A DNA stretch of 64,000 bases, taken from assembly GCA_017429695.1 (NCBI GenBank), contig JAFROK010000017.1, positions 1-64,000 on the forward strand. Direction: 5' to 3'. The notes under the pieces were generated by a model. The model was not told where the DNA came from and did not search any database. It worked only from the letters and a program-made list of their open reading frames with translations. Shown one piece after another: positions 52,620 through 60,912 of the stretch. Position 1 is the stretch's first letter; the number at the start of each line of letters is the position of its first letter. Both the position numbers and the translations under genes were made by a program. The DNA comes from Clostridia bacterium (GTDB lineage Bacteria; Bacillota; Clostridia; Christensenellales; Aristaeellaceae).

Positions 52620-52671
52620 GATTCATTCTCCGTTTTCCCGGCTTTTAATCCGTTGATCGCGGCCATAAGCT

Positions 52672-53382
52672 TTACACATTCCTGGTCCGGACAGCCCGGA
52701 TGCAGGGATGCTCGGAAAGGGCTGCGATCAGATCCTGATAACTGGTTGTGCCGGGCATGGTCAGGGTATAGACATTGGTATACAGATTCTGCTCGCCTTC
52801 CAGGTTTTCGGCATGGAAATCCTGGTCAAGGATCGTGACCTGCATCTTCGAAAAGAGTTCCCGGATATCATTCAGGGTTTCGGCGCGGTTGACAAACTGC
52901 ACTTCCAGCCGTTTGTAAGTTCTGACGTGGATGATCCGCCGCATCAACTTCAGCACAAGCAGGACCACCAGGCAGGCAATAATCGCCATGGTGGTAAAGC
53001 CGGCGCCGACGGCCAGGCCCAGGCAGGCGGCGCACCACAGGGAGGCTGCTGTGGTCAGGCCGGAAATCCGCCGTTCGGCAATCACAATTGTACCAGCGCC
53101 CAGGAAACCGACACCCGAGACAATAGCCGCGGTGAGACGTCCCACGCTGACATTGATATGCGATGTGCCCAGGGCGACCACATGGGCGATTGTTTCCTGC
53201 TCCACCAGGCCGATCAGGGCTGCGCCGAGGCAGACCAGGATATGGGTCCGCATGCCAGCCGGCCTGTTTTTCATTTCACGGTCAATCCCGATCATTGCAC
53301 CGAGCACAACGGCTGCGACGATCCGGAGAAGCATCTGCCAGAAAGACAACGGTTCCCCGAATGTAATCCAGTCAAGAATCAT
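52672..53382 (-). CDS. MgtC/SapB family membrane protein
   Basis: The 236-residue product has four or five membrane helices with the family motif GAMIGIDREMKNRPAGMRTH near residue 28 and GVGFLGAGTI near 90, then a soluble ACT-like C-terminal domain (about 155-236). In other bacteria MgtC-type proteins affect membrane ATPase activity and magnesium limitation. AGGAGG precedes the ATG. In the leader, ATTCAGCA (53412-53419) and TGCTGAAT (53429-53436) form an inverted repeat that might regulate it. Confidence 0.85.
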   Translation of the reverse strand: MILDWITFGEPLSFWQMLLRIVAAVVLGAMIGIDREMKNRPAGMRTHILVCLGAALIGLVEQETIAHVVALGTSHINVSVGRLTAAIVSGVGFLGAGTIVIAERRISGLTTAASLWCAACLGLAVGAGFTTMAIIACLVVLLVLKLMRRIIHVRTYKRLEVQFVNRAETLNDIRELFSKMQVTILDQDFHAENLEGEQNLYTNVYTLTMPGTTSYQDLIAALSEHPCIRAVRTRNV

Positions 53383-53499
53383 GATGTGCCTCCTGAAAGC
53401 TCCCGTTTATGATTCAGCAGCCCGTAGGTGCTGAATTTCCTGTGTTTTATATATAGTTCGTCGCAGACCGGAAGATTCCTTTCAGCAGGACGGATACAG

Positions 53500-53534
53500 G
53501 AAAAAGTAAAAAAGCGGAAGGGTGTCTTCCGCTT
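53500..53534 (-). terminator. Terminator of the leucine-rich-repeat protein gene
   Basis: AAGCGGAAG (53512-53520) pairs with CTTCCGCTT (53526-53534), loop of five. On the minus strand it is followed by TTTT, AC and TTTTT. Confidence 0.8.
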
Positions 53535-53565
53535 CATGAACTTTGCTGTGAATGATCCGCGAATG

Positions 53566-54669
53566 TCATTCCGCCCGGAAGGGAATGCCGTTCTGTTCGC
53601 AGTATTTCCAGGCGTAACTGTCCGGGCTGCAGGTGATTACTATGCTCTCCTCGCAGAAAGCAAAGGCGTTTTCCCCGATGGACTGCACGCTGTCCGGGAT
53701 CACGACGGATTCCAGGGAGGAGCATCCTTCAAAGGCGGAGGGCTCGATGACCGTGACGCCGTCCGGGATTTGGACATGCTCCAGCTCGGAGCAGAAAGCG
53801 AACGCGCCGTCCCCGATCTCCGTGACGCCTTCCTGGATAACGACCTCCTGCAGGCTTTCGCATTCATAACACAGCATGGATGGGATCCGCTTCAGGCCCG
53901 CCGGGAGTACCAACCGGCCGAGATCCTGGCAGGTATCAAAGGCGGCTTCTCCGATTTCCGTGACGCTGTCCGGAATGACAAGCTCGTCCAGGCTCCAGCA
54001 GAAGCCGAAAGCCTGGGGGCCGATGGCCCGGAGGGAATCCGGAAGAATGACGCCCGACAGGCATTCCACACCGCCGAACGCGTCGCCGCGGATGATTTCC
54101 GTTCCGGCCGGAACCGTATATATCACAGGATCAGGGTTTTCTTCAATCTCATCCCAATTTTCATACGGATCCACCGCCATGTTGGGGAAGCACACCAGGG
54201 AATGATCCTCCCGGCAGAACAGGACGCTGTCCTCCACATAAAACACCGGGTTTCCCTCAGCAACCGTAATGGTTTTAAGGGATGTGCAGTAGCCGAAGGG
54301 ATTGATTCCCATGCTGACCACGCCCGCCGGAATTTCAATTTCCTCCAGGTCGGTCATGGCAAAGGCGGAGGAACCGATACGTGTGACCGTAGCCGGGATG
54401 GTTAAATCCTCCATGCTGTACTTGTAATTATAGAAGGCTTCATCGCCGATAGATGCAACAGGATGGCCGTCCAGGGCTTCGGGAATCTTCAGAGAAAGCT
54501 CCTTGCCGGTGTATTTCAGGATCTCGGCCGTTCCATCCTCCAGCAGGCGGTAGCGGAAGCCATCGGATTCCAGGGCGGGTTCTTCAGCAGGCTCCTCCGC
54601 TGAGGCGGGGATCATCAGGCACAGCGAGAGGCACAGCACTGCGGCCAGTAATAAAGCGATCTTTTTCAT
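53566..54669 (-). CDS. Secreted BspA-type leucine-rich-repeat protein
   Basis: The 367-residue product has a signal peptide (hydrophobic 5-20, ending ASAEEP) and then about ten LRR_5 repeats with the pattern SVTEIGEAAFDTCQDL and LPDGVTVIEPSAFEGCSSL. These form a surface beta-solenoid common in gut Firmicutes and Bacteroidetes, often involved in adhesion. No sortase signal or anchor domain is visible. AAGGAGG precedes the ATG. Confidence 0.88.
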   Translation of the reverse strand: MKKIALLLAAVLCLSLCLMIPASAEEPAEEPALESDGFRYRLLEDGTAEILKYTGKELSLKIPEALDGHPVASIGDEAFYNYKYSMEDLTIPATVTRIGSSAFAMTDLEEIEIPAGVVSMGINPFGYCTSLKTITVAEGNPVFYVEDSVLFCREDHSLVCFPNMAVDPYENWDEIEENPDPVIYTVPAGTEIIRGDAFGGVECLSGVILPDSLRAIGPQAFGFCWSLDELVIPDSVTEIGEAAFDTCQDLGRLVLPAGLKRIPSMLCYECESLQEVVIQEGVTEIGDGAFAFCSELEHVQIPDGVTVIEPSAFEGCSSLESVVIPDSVQSIGENAFAFCEESIVITCSPDSYAWKYCEQNGIPFRAE

Positions 54670-54927
54670 AACGGTTCCTCCTTGCTGTTCGTTCAGGTTC
54701 TACAGGGAAGACGATGGATCCGGGAGTTTTGTTCCATACACAGGCAATGATTATTTTTACACGTTTTGCGAATCGTTTTTTTTCAATTATTCTATTCGAT
54801 GAAATCGCTGCTTTTTCCTGTCAGGAGCAGAGATGCCTGAAAGGTCGCGGAACTTTGTTTTCAGAATCTGCGTCATACCGGATGAAAAGTAACCCGGGGA
54901 AACGGCTCCGGATCGGAGGAAATGACG

Positions 54928-55161
54928 ATGAAAAAGAAATTGGAGATGGCCCCTTCTGAATGTCCGAAATGTGGAGAAAGAAAAGGCTGGGCTTATGTCA
55001 AAGATCCTTCTGTCTATAATCCGACTCGCAGCGATAATATCATTGACGGCCTTGAGGCGGGACTCCTGGGCATGCTGATCGGCGCGATCCTGCCCGTTAC
55101 GCGGAAAGTGGAATGCCACTGCTGGAACTGCGATTTCCGGAATACATACATACAAAAGTGA
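54928..55161 (+). CDS. Small zinc-ribbon protein with hydrophobic centre
   Basis: The 77-residue product has CPKC near residue 12, then a hydrophobic helix (IIDGLEAGLLGMLIGAIL) and a second CWNC near 68. The Cys4 set suggests a zinc ribbon interrupted by a membrane-facing segment. No known family. The second ATG was chosen because it is eight bases from GGAGG; the first is only two bases away. Confidence 0.6.
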   Translation: MKKKLEMAPSECPKCGERKGWAYVKDPSVYNPTRSDNIIDGLEAGLLGMLIGAILPVTRKVECHCWNCDFRNTYIQK

Positions 55162-55175
55162 ACCCCTGCTTTTCT

Positions 55176-55205
55176 TTGACGCAGCATTCCACAGTATGGT
55201 ATGAT
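55176..55205 (+). promoter_or_regulatory. Promoter of the first NUDIX gene
   Basis: TTGACG (55176-55181), 18-base spacer and TATGAT (55200-55205) with TGG upstream as an extended -10. Confidence 0.6.
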
Positions 55206-55246
55206 GGAAGCCGGAATCCAACGCAGGACAGGAGGATGATTCTTTC

Positions 55247-55783
55247 ATGGAACTGCTTGATCTCTACACCGCTGACCGGATCAAAACAGGACGGACAATG
55301 GTACGAGGCGAGCCGACGCCGGAAGGCTGTTATCGCCTGGTCATTCACGTCTGCATTTTCAATCCGGAAGGGCAGATGCTGATCCAGCAGCGTCAGCCGT
55401 TTACGAAGGGCTGGGCCAATTTCTGGGATGTCTCTGTGGGTGGCAGTGCCATATCCGGAGACAGCAGCCGCTCGGCAGCGGAACGGGAAACACGGGAAGA
55501 ACTGGGCCTTTCCATTGACCTGATGGATGTCCGTCCGTCGATGACGATCCATTGGGAGCACGGTTTTGACGACTACTACGTGCTGACGCAGGATGTGGAT
55601 CCGGCTTCACTGCACCTGCAGGAGGAAGAAGTGCAGGCCGTAAAGTGGGCCACGCTGGAAGAGATCCTGCAGATGATTGATGACGGACGGTTTATTCCGT
55701 ATGAAAAGAGCCTGATTGAACTGATTTTCTTCCGCAGGAATCATCGCAGCTCACATACCAGAAGAGATCCGACAAACGTTTGA
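55247..55783 (+). CDS. NUDIX hydrolase
   Basis: The 178-residue product has the NUDIX box from GGSAISGDSSRSAAERE to TREELGL, with the REXXEE core TREELG and the earlier glycines. It starts MELLDLYTADRIKTGR and shows the isopentenyl-diphosphate isomerase-like overall pattern (RLVIHVCIFNPEGQMLIQQR). Substrate not determined; these proteins often act on nucleotide or isoprenoid diphosphates. GGAGG precedes the ATG. Confidence 0.82.
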   Translation: MELLDLYTADRIKTGRTMVRGEPTPEGCYRLVIHVCIFNPEGQMLIQQRQPFTKGWANFWDVSVGGSAISGDSSRSAAERETREELGLSIDLMDVRPSMTIHWEHGFDDYYVLTQDVDPASLHLQEEEVQAVKWATLEEILQMIDDGRFIPYEKSLIELIFFRRNHRSSHTRRDPTNV

Positions 55784-55803
55784 ACGACAGGGGAGACTAC
55801 CCA

Positions 55804-55832
55804 TTGACAATATACTGCATCGCAGCAATATA
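55804..55832 (+). promoter_or_regulatory. Possible promoter of the second NUDIX gene
   Basis: TTGACA (55804-55809), 17-base spacer and AATATA (55827-55832), close ahead of the ATG at 55851. Confidence 0.4.
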
Positions 55833-55850
55833 AGGAGCAATGCGACAGGA

Positions 55851-56300
55851 ATGGAACACATTGAAAAAGTAATCCTCACCAACCTGTGCATGATTCAGGA
55901 CGGCAGCAAAGTGCTGGTGGAGGAGAAGATCGGCAAAGGCGCCGACGGGATCATTTTCCCCGGTGGGCATGTGGAGGAACATGAGCCGATCGTTGACGCT
56001 GTGATCCGTGAAATGAAGGAAGAGACCGGACTCACCATTGTCCATCCTCAGCTTTGCGGCGTGAAGGAATGGATCAATGAAGACGGTTCCCGGTATGTTG
56101 TTTTCCTGTTTAAGGCGGATCAGTTTTCCGGAGAACTGGTTTCATCGGCGGAAGGCCAGGTATTCTGGCTGGAAAAGGATGAAGTGCTGAAGACCAATTG
56201 GATCTGGCATATGGATGGCCTGATGCGAATCATGGCGGACGGAGAATACACGGAACTCTACCTGGACGCAGCGAACGACTGGAAACCTGTGCTGAAATAG
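55851..56300 (+). CDS. NUDIX hydrolase, MutT/8-oxo-dGTPase type
   Basis: The 149-residue product has the full NUDIX box GGHVEEHEPIVDAVIREM followed by KEETGL, with the short MutT-like fold. It resembles 8-oxo-dGTP diphosphatases, which remove oxidised nucleotides. The start lacks a strong ribosome site nearby (AAGGAG 13 bases upstream). It is next to another NUDIX gene. Confidence 0.82.
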   Translation: MEHIEKVILTNLCMIQDGSKVLVEEKIGKGADGIIFPGGHVEEHEPIVDAVIREMKEETGLTIVHPQLCGVKEWINEDGSRYVVFLFKADQFSGELVSSAEGQVFWLEKDEVLKTNWIWHMDGLMRIMADGEYTELYLDAANDWKPVLK

Positions 56301-56334
56301 ACGCAGCGGGAACAACAATTCCGGAGTGATACAG

Positions 56335-56383
56335 CCGTGCCGGGTTTGGCACGGCGGAAATTTGCTGTCAGACAGGTTTTTTT
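56335..56383 (+). terminator. Weak terminator region after the NUDIX genes
   Basis: CCGTGCC (56335-56341) pairs with GGCACGG (56348-56354); a shorter CTGT/ACAG stem lies just before a seven-T run at 56377-56383. The two together may end transcription. Confidence 0.45.
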
Positions 56384-56409
56384 GTGTCCTGATGATGGGA
56401 TGGATAAGG

Positions 56410-56937
56410 TCATTGTTCCAGCTTTTTTCCCATTTCTATCCGCATATTGTGTTCTTCAGGTCCATTGTTGGAATAAGCATACCGGTCAAAGCCGATGATC
56501 TCAAAGCCGTTTTTCTGATAAAAGGAAATTGCTTTAAAATTGAAGCTCTGCGTTTCAAGCACGGCCATTCTTGCTCCACTGCTGACAGCATCGACCATGA
56601 TTTTTTCCAGGAGCATTGTCCCGACACCGGACCGGCGGTCTGCTTCCTCAAAAATACAGATGTTGGAAATTCTGAAACGATTATTCCATTTTTCATGGAA
56701 GCCTTCAACAAATCCAACCATTCTTCCGCTGTCAAACGCACCGTATGCGACCGGGTTATCCAGCCAGTCCTGAAAGAGGCTGTCTTTGACTGACATCTTC
56801 AGGTCTGTTCCGGATTCCAGCCATTTCATGATAAATCCTTCATCCCCGGGCTCAATGGCCAAAAACATACCTGAATGAATCTCGGCGTAATACTCTTTAC
56901 CCTGGCATTCCTGCTTGCTCAGCTGTTTAATCTCCAT
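56410..56937 (-). CDS. GNAT family N-acetyltransferase
   Basis: The 175-residue product has the GNAT acetyl-CoA loop ADRRSGVGTMLLEK near 115 and the helix-strand NFKAISFYQKNGFEII late in the sequence. Substrate unknown. Start at the second ATG (ATGAAAATG), eight bases from CGGAG; the first is only two bases away. It is close to another GNAT gene on the same strand. Confidence 0.8.
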   Translation of the reverse strand: MEIKQLSKQECQGKEYYAEIHSGMFLAIEPGDEGFIMKWLESGTDLKMSVKDSLFQDWLDNPVAYGAFDSGRMVGFVEGFHEKWNNRFRISNICIFEEADRRSGVGTMLLEKIMVDAVSSGARMAVLETQSFNFKAISFYQKNGFEIIGFDRYAYSNNGPEEHNMRIEMGKKLEQ

Positions 56938-56960
56938 TTTCATTACTCCGCGAAAAACAT

Positions 56961-57443
56961 TTACGATCTGTCAATCCGATAATATTTGAAATCCTGATCT
57001 TCCCGGATAAGCGTAAAGCCGACCTTTTCCAGGACATGCTGGCTTCGGCTGTTCGTCCGGACAGTATCTGCATAAAGCGCTGGGATATCCAGATCATGAA
57101 ACACATATTGGACAGCCAGCTTCTCCGCCTGAGTGCCGATTCCATGATCCTTATATTGGGCGTTCTTCAGGACGATGCTCATCGTTGCGCATTGGTGCGG
57201 TTTAATGTTTTTGAGGATGATCTCGCCGACGATCTCTTCATCGGACAGGATTGCAAGCGTGATGCGCCTGAGATCCTTCTGCCTTTGCGCATACTTTGCC
57301 ACTTTTTCTTCGCTGTATTCATAGCGGACATATTTCTGTCCGGGCAGATATACGTCCGGATCGTTTTCAAATTCCAGAAAGAACAAACGATACATTTCGG
57401 CTGTCATGGGAACCAATCTGACGTTGCCCTGACCGTTCAGCAT
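56961..57443 (-). CDS. GNAT family N-acetyltransferase
   Basis: The 160-residue product has the GNAT loop KDHGIGTQAEKL near 110 and the C-terminal NSRSQHVLEKVGFTL helix-strand. It begins NVRLVPMTAEMYRLFF, typical of RimJ/RimL-like enzymes. Substrate unknown. GGAGGGGCGGAG precedes the ATG. Confidence 0.82.
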   Translation of the reverse strand: MLNGQGNVRLVPMTAEMYRLFFLEFENDPDVYLPGQKYVRYEYSEEKVAKYAQRQKDLRRITLAILSDEEIVGEIILKNIKPHQCATMSIVLKNAQYKDHGIGTQAEKLAVQYVFHDLDIPALYADTVRTNSRSQHVLEKVGFTLIREDQDFKYYRIDRS

Positions 57444-57510
57444 CTCCGCCCCTCCGCTATCTGCATCTCTTTTGCCTGCTGATTGAATTCACTGGTTGTG
57501 TGTTTATATT

Positions 57511-58350
57511 TCAAAGCGCATCCTTCGGACAGCTTTTCACACATGCCATGCACAGAATACACTCCGTTCCATTCTTCCTTTTTCTTGAATTATCCGTCAC
57601 ATCGACGTCCATGGGACAAACCTTTCGGCATTTCCCGCAGGATATGCATTTGTCCGTATCGCACTTGATCCTGATCAGGGAGAAGTAGCTCATGGGCTTC
57701 AGGAAGACGGTGACCGGACAGATATATTTGCAGAATGCCCTGTTATCCTTCAACAGAAACGCTAACACGATCCCGACCCCATAGTATACGATATTCCCGA
57801 TGATGAATGCCCAGAACATGATCCGTTCAATATTCCCGGCTTTGGCCAGAAAGAGCGCCGCCACAAAGATCAGTGATAAAGCAAATGTGATATATCTGAT
57901 CCATCCGATCTTTTTCCTCGGATGCTGCGGTGTTTTATACGGAAGGAAGTCCAGTACCATGGCGGTCCAACAGGCATAGCCGCACCATCCCCGTCCGAAA
58001 ATCAAGGGTCCGAAGATTTTGGCAACGGCATAATGGATTGTGGCCGCTTCGAAAACGCCGGTAAACAGATAATACCAGAAGCCCTCTATCTGCATATTTT
58101 CACTGCATATCAGGCCGAGGTACACAAGCATATATAACCCGACGAGCAGCTGGGTGACTCTTCTCGCATGTTCGTTTTTCCGGATGAACAGGAAAAGGCC
58201 GAGGGAGATTGAAATGCCGATATAAGAGAAGTTGAAAAGATAAAACAGGTTATCCTTTGTCAGCCACAGTGTGACTGCAATGGCTTCAAAGATTACAAAA
58301 AAGATGATTGGCGCCAGGTATTTCTTTCCGGCCTTCATATCTGTCTTCAT
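57511..58350 (-). CDS. NapH/CcoG-like 4Fe-4S membrane protein
   Basis: The 279-residue product has about five membrane helices, the GRGWCGYACWTA motif near residue 117 and two ferredoxin-type clusters at the C-terminus: CISCGKCRKVC and CILCMACVKSC, giving a pair of 4Fe-4S centres on the cytoplasmic side. A third CKYICPVTVF lies in the last membrane part. Such proteins pass electrons from the membrane to partner enzymes. No obvious partner is nearby. GAGG precedes the ATG. Confidence 0.85.
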   Translation of the reverse strand: MKTDMKAGKKYLAPIIFFVIFEAIAVTLWLTKDNLFYLFNFSYIGISISLGLFLFIRKNEHARRVTQLLVGLYMLVYLGLICSENMQIEGFWYYLFTGVFEAATIHYAVAKIFGPLIFGRGWCGYACWTAMVLDFLPYKTPQHPRKKIGWIRYITFALSLIFVAALFLAKAGNIERIMFWAFIIGNIVYYGVGIVLAFLLKDNRAFCKYICPVTVFLKPMSYFSLIRIKCDTDKCISCGKCRKVCPMDVDVTDNSRKRKNGTECILCMACVKSCPKDAL

Positions 58351-58408
58351 ATCATTACCTCAATCAATTGCGGATATCGTCAGCACAATGATGAAAAATA
58401 CTGACGAT

Positions 58409-58876
58409 TCAGCGATCCTTTCCGGAAAAGAAACAGATCATATTCAGCGAGTCCGGCAGTTCTTCATCCACATATCCGGAATCAATGAAACCATGCTTTT
58501 CGTACAGGTGAATTGCTTCAGTATCCGCTTTTTTTACACAGAGTTCCACATGATCGTAATGGCCTTCATTCCGGAGTTCGTCCAGGATAAGCTGCAGCGC
58601 CTGGGAACCGTATCCTTTGTTCTGATACTGCCGGCCAACCATGAACTGCTGCAGGTCATAACCAAGGGGCTCATCCGTGAATTCCCGGACAAGTGCTGTG
58701 CCGACGATGACACCGTCCTCTTCGAATCCATAGATCCTGGCATGACAGTCGCGGTATACATATCCCCTGGCAAGAATGCCGATGGCCGGGGCTACATAGT
58801 CCTTCTGGTGCTCCTTCACGGAAAGAGCAGCGATATCCATCCAGTTATTCTCAGTCACAGGAACGAGTCTGATCAT
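58409..58876 (-). CDS. GNAT family N-acetyltransferase
   Basis: The 155-residue product has a GNAT core with QYQNKGYGSQALQLIL near 90 and the C-terminal AIHLYEKHGFID. The start MIRLVPVTENN is typical of spermidine acetyltransferase-like proteins (BltD/PaiA). Start at the ATG nine bases from AAAGGA; a TTG six codons upstream is less good. Confidence 0.83.
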   Translation of the reverse strand: MIRLVPVTENNWMDIAALSVKEHQKDYVAPAIGILARGYVYRDCHARIYGFEEDGVIVGTALVREFTDEPLGYDLQQFMVGRQYQNKGYGSQALQLILDELRNEGHYDHVELCVKKADTEAIHLYEKHGFIDSGYVDEELPDSLNMICFFSGKDR

Positions 58877-58951
58877 TTCCGCAATTCCTTTCAAAATGAT
58901 ACATTCCGGATAATCGAAAGCTGCAAATACAAGTATTCCATATTGACTGCT

Positions 58952-59533
58952 TTATTTCCTGTAAACAGAATTGTTACTGCAACCGATGGCAAATCGATCA
59001 AGAACGATTTCTGCGATTGATTCATCCGTTGTTTTACCGGTATTGTTGTACAGATGTTCATTGTTTTCCGGCATACCATCCAATTTTGTCTTCAGAAACA
59101 GTGCCCTGTCGATCAGATCAAGATCACCGCGGTTTCGAAGACGGCGCTCGATTTCTTCCGCATCAGCCGTTAGGACAATGTAATACAAGACAGCATGTTG
59201 CCTGGCTGCCAGTTCCTGAACACGGGGGAGTTCGCCTTCAATCACATAATCAATCACGACATCCAGATTTTGCTCAAGCGCTCTCTCTGCTGTGGCAATG
59301 ATACAATCCCAGTTGAATCGTAAGATATCTTCCCACAGAATTTGATCCGATGCCTGCCCATTAACAAAGAAGTCGCCTTTATCCTCCGGCTCTACAAATC
59401 CTCTGTGAAAATCATCGCCATGGATCAGATAACAGGTTTTGTGATTCTGCTGAACAAGATACTTTGCATAGGCGTCTGCAAATGTCGACTTTCCGCACCC
59501 GCAAGCTCCTGAAATAAAGATGATTTTTGCCAT
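58952..59533 (-). CDS. P-loop kinase-like ATPase
   Basis: The 193-residue product has a Walker A motif SGACGCGKST near residue 8 and the pattern of small-molecule kinases (LIHGDDFHRG, DYVIEGELPRVQEL). Family members include chloramphenicol phosphotransferase-like and nucleotide kinases; the substrate cannot be read from the sequence. Start at the ATG after GAGAGGAAACGAC; an ATG five codons earlier is possible. Confidence 0.7.
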   Translation of the reverse strand: MAKIIFISGACGCGKSTFADAYAKYLVQQNHKTCYLIHGDDFHRGFVEPEDKGDFFVNGQASDQILWEDILRFNWDCIIATAERALEQNLDVVIDYVIEGELPRVQELAARQHAVLYYIVLTADAEEIERRLRNRGDLDLIDRALFLKTKLDGMPENNEHLYNNTGKTTDESIAEIVLDRFAIGCSNNSVYRK

Positions 59534-59631
59534 GTCGTTTCCTCTCATTCAACCGTATTGTTCAAGTGTCATTTTCCTTGTACCATTTGTAATGAAACAA
59601 GTCAATATATCAAGAAACAAATGGTTTTTAT

Positions 59632-59660
59632 TTGACATCGTTATGGTTCATCTGTAGAAT
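59632..59660 (+). promoter_or_regulatory. Strong promoter upstream of the gene remnant and the 332-residue protein
   Basis: TTGACA (59632-59637), 17-base spacer, TAGAAT (59655-59660). The transcript would run through the fragment at 59715-59810 into the gene at 59908. Confidence 0.7.
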
Positions 59661-59714
59661 GAAGACACAAAAGCAAAAACAAACATCCGGGGTGTTATGT
59701 GCAGCATATGATAT

Positions 59715-59810
59715 ATGGAAGACGTGAAGGGAATACGGCTGGGATTCTACATCTACACTCCCGGAAAACGCTCTGCACAAGTTGACGATGTTGAAGTGGT
59801 AATGAAATAA
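59715..59810 (+). pseudogene. Remnant of a carbohydrate-binding or glycosidase C-terminus
   Basis: A 31-codon frame, ATG to TAA, encodes KGIRLGFYIYTPGKRSAQ followed by VDDVEVVMK. The Tyr-x-Tyr-x-Pro-Gly then Asp-Asp-Val-Glu-Val pattern is typical of the last beta-strands of carbohydrate-binding domains in larger secreted proteins. It has no ribosome binding site and no upstream domain, so it looks like the leftover end of a deleted gene. Confidence 0.45.
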
Positions 59811-59907
59811 GAGACTTCAAATAATCCTGCAGACGAATGACGATGTTTTTCCCAAACCGTCAGTTGATGAAAGATGACTTTCCGAAAGGGAAGCGAGGAG
59901 CAAACAT

Positions 59908-60906
59908 ATGGCGAGGATCATCAGAACCACGGAACATACTGTCACAGCCAATGTGCCGTATCACTACATCTGTGAAAATTGCAGGAAGAGGAACGATCAG
60001 GTCGCTGTGTTTAATGGGTGTGCTTCGGAAACACTTGGTTCGTCCTATCAGCATGCGTCCGGGACGCTCGGCGTCGAATCGGTCAGGGACCTGAACGACT
60101 ATATTCAAAAAACAAACGAAGGTCTGCAGGAATGTGTGAAACAGCTCTGTTCGCAGAAATCCGGCGATCCGAAACAAAACGTGTTTTCCACATTTCTGTT
60201 TCCTTTTTCAAACGCTGTATGTGTATACTGTGGAAAGAAACCAACCTGGAGCGGATCCGAACTTACAGGCGAGCCTCAGCCTTCAAAAAAGAATTCGCGT
60301 AAAGGTTGTCTGATTCCAGTGGCCGGATTTGTGCTTGCGATTCTTCTTTTTGTCATTGCCATGCTGATTACCACGTCCGGCAACAAAGGCCCGGTCGCAG
60401 ATATCATCGGCTTTTCGGGTTTTGGCGCTCTTTTTGCCGGAATTGTGTTCTACATCATATATCGCAGGCGGAACCGCAAATCAGGGAAATTCCGGGTTGA
60501 GCCCGGGATGAATTCGGCACAGATAAATCCGGATTGCTTTCCCATCATGGATTTGCAGAATATCAACCAACCAGTGCCTGTTCCGGACGAGGATAAACTT
60601 GCTGTCCCTGCGGAGATCACAATCATTCGCGACAGTGCTGCTTATTTGAACGGTGTTATAGGATCTTTCCGACTTAATGATAAAGAGATCGGCAAACTGA
60701 TGAATGGACAAAATCTCTTAACGACGACACACCGAAAACATAATGTGCTTTATGTTACCGGTATCAACAAATTCAACAGCGACATGACGACTGATTTTAA
60801 ACCACTTGTATTTGCGGTGGAATCCGGCACGCATGCAGAAATCCATTTTAAGTCAGGCAAATTCCTGCCGGATGCATGCACCGGTATGGATATAATAGGC
60901 TTTTAA
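59908..60906 (+). CDS. Membrane protein with zinc ribbon and extracytoplasmic or cytoplasmic beta domain
   Basis: The 332-residue product has CENC near residue 22, CVYC near 106 (a split zinc ribbon or two half sites), two hydrophobic helices at about 133-153 and 163-185, and a C-terminal beta-rich region with AVPAEITIIRDSAAYLNGVI. No known family was recognised. GAGGAG precedes the ATG. It converges with the nucleosidase gene, six bases apart. Confidence 0.6.
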   Translation: MARIIRTTEHTVTANVPYHYICENCRKRNDQVAVFNGCASETLGSSYQHASGTLGVESVRDLNDYIQKTNEGLQECVKQLCSQKSGDPKQNVFSTFLFPFSNAVCVYCGKKPTWSGSELTGEPQPSKKNSRKGCLIPVAGFVLAILLFVIAMLITTSGNKGPVADIIGFSGFGALFAGIVFYIIYRRRNRKSGKFRVEPGMNSAQINPDCFPIMDLQNINQPVPVPDEDKLAVPAEITIIRDSAAYLNGVIGSFRLNDKEIGKLMNGQNLLTTTHRKHNVLYVTGINKFNSDMTTDFKPLVFAVESGTHAEIHFKSGKFLPDACTGMDIIGF

Positions 60907-60912
60907 CAGACA

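Noticed and set aside
52708-53412. A plus-strand frame opposite the MgtC-like gene.
   Set aside because: The minus strand has clear helices and MgtC motifs; the plus frame is Gln/His-rich noise.
53428-54405. A 325-codon plus-strand frame opposite the leucine-rich-repeat gene.
   Set aside because: It only mirrors the repeats of the real gene on the other strand.
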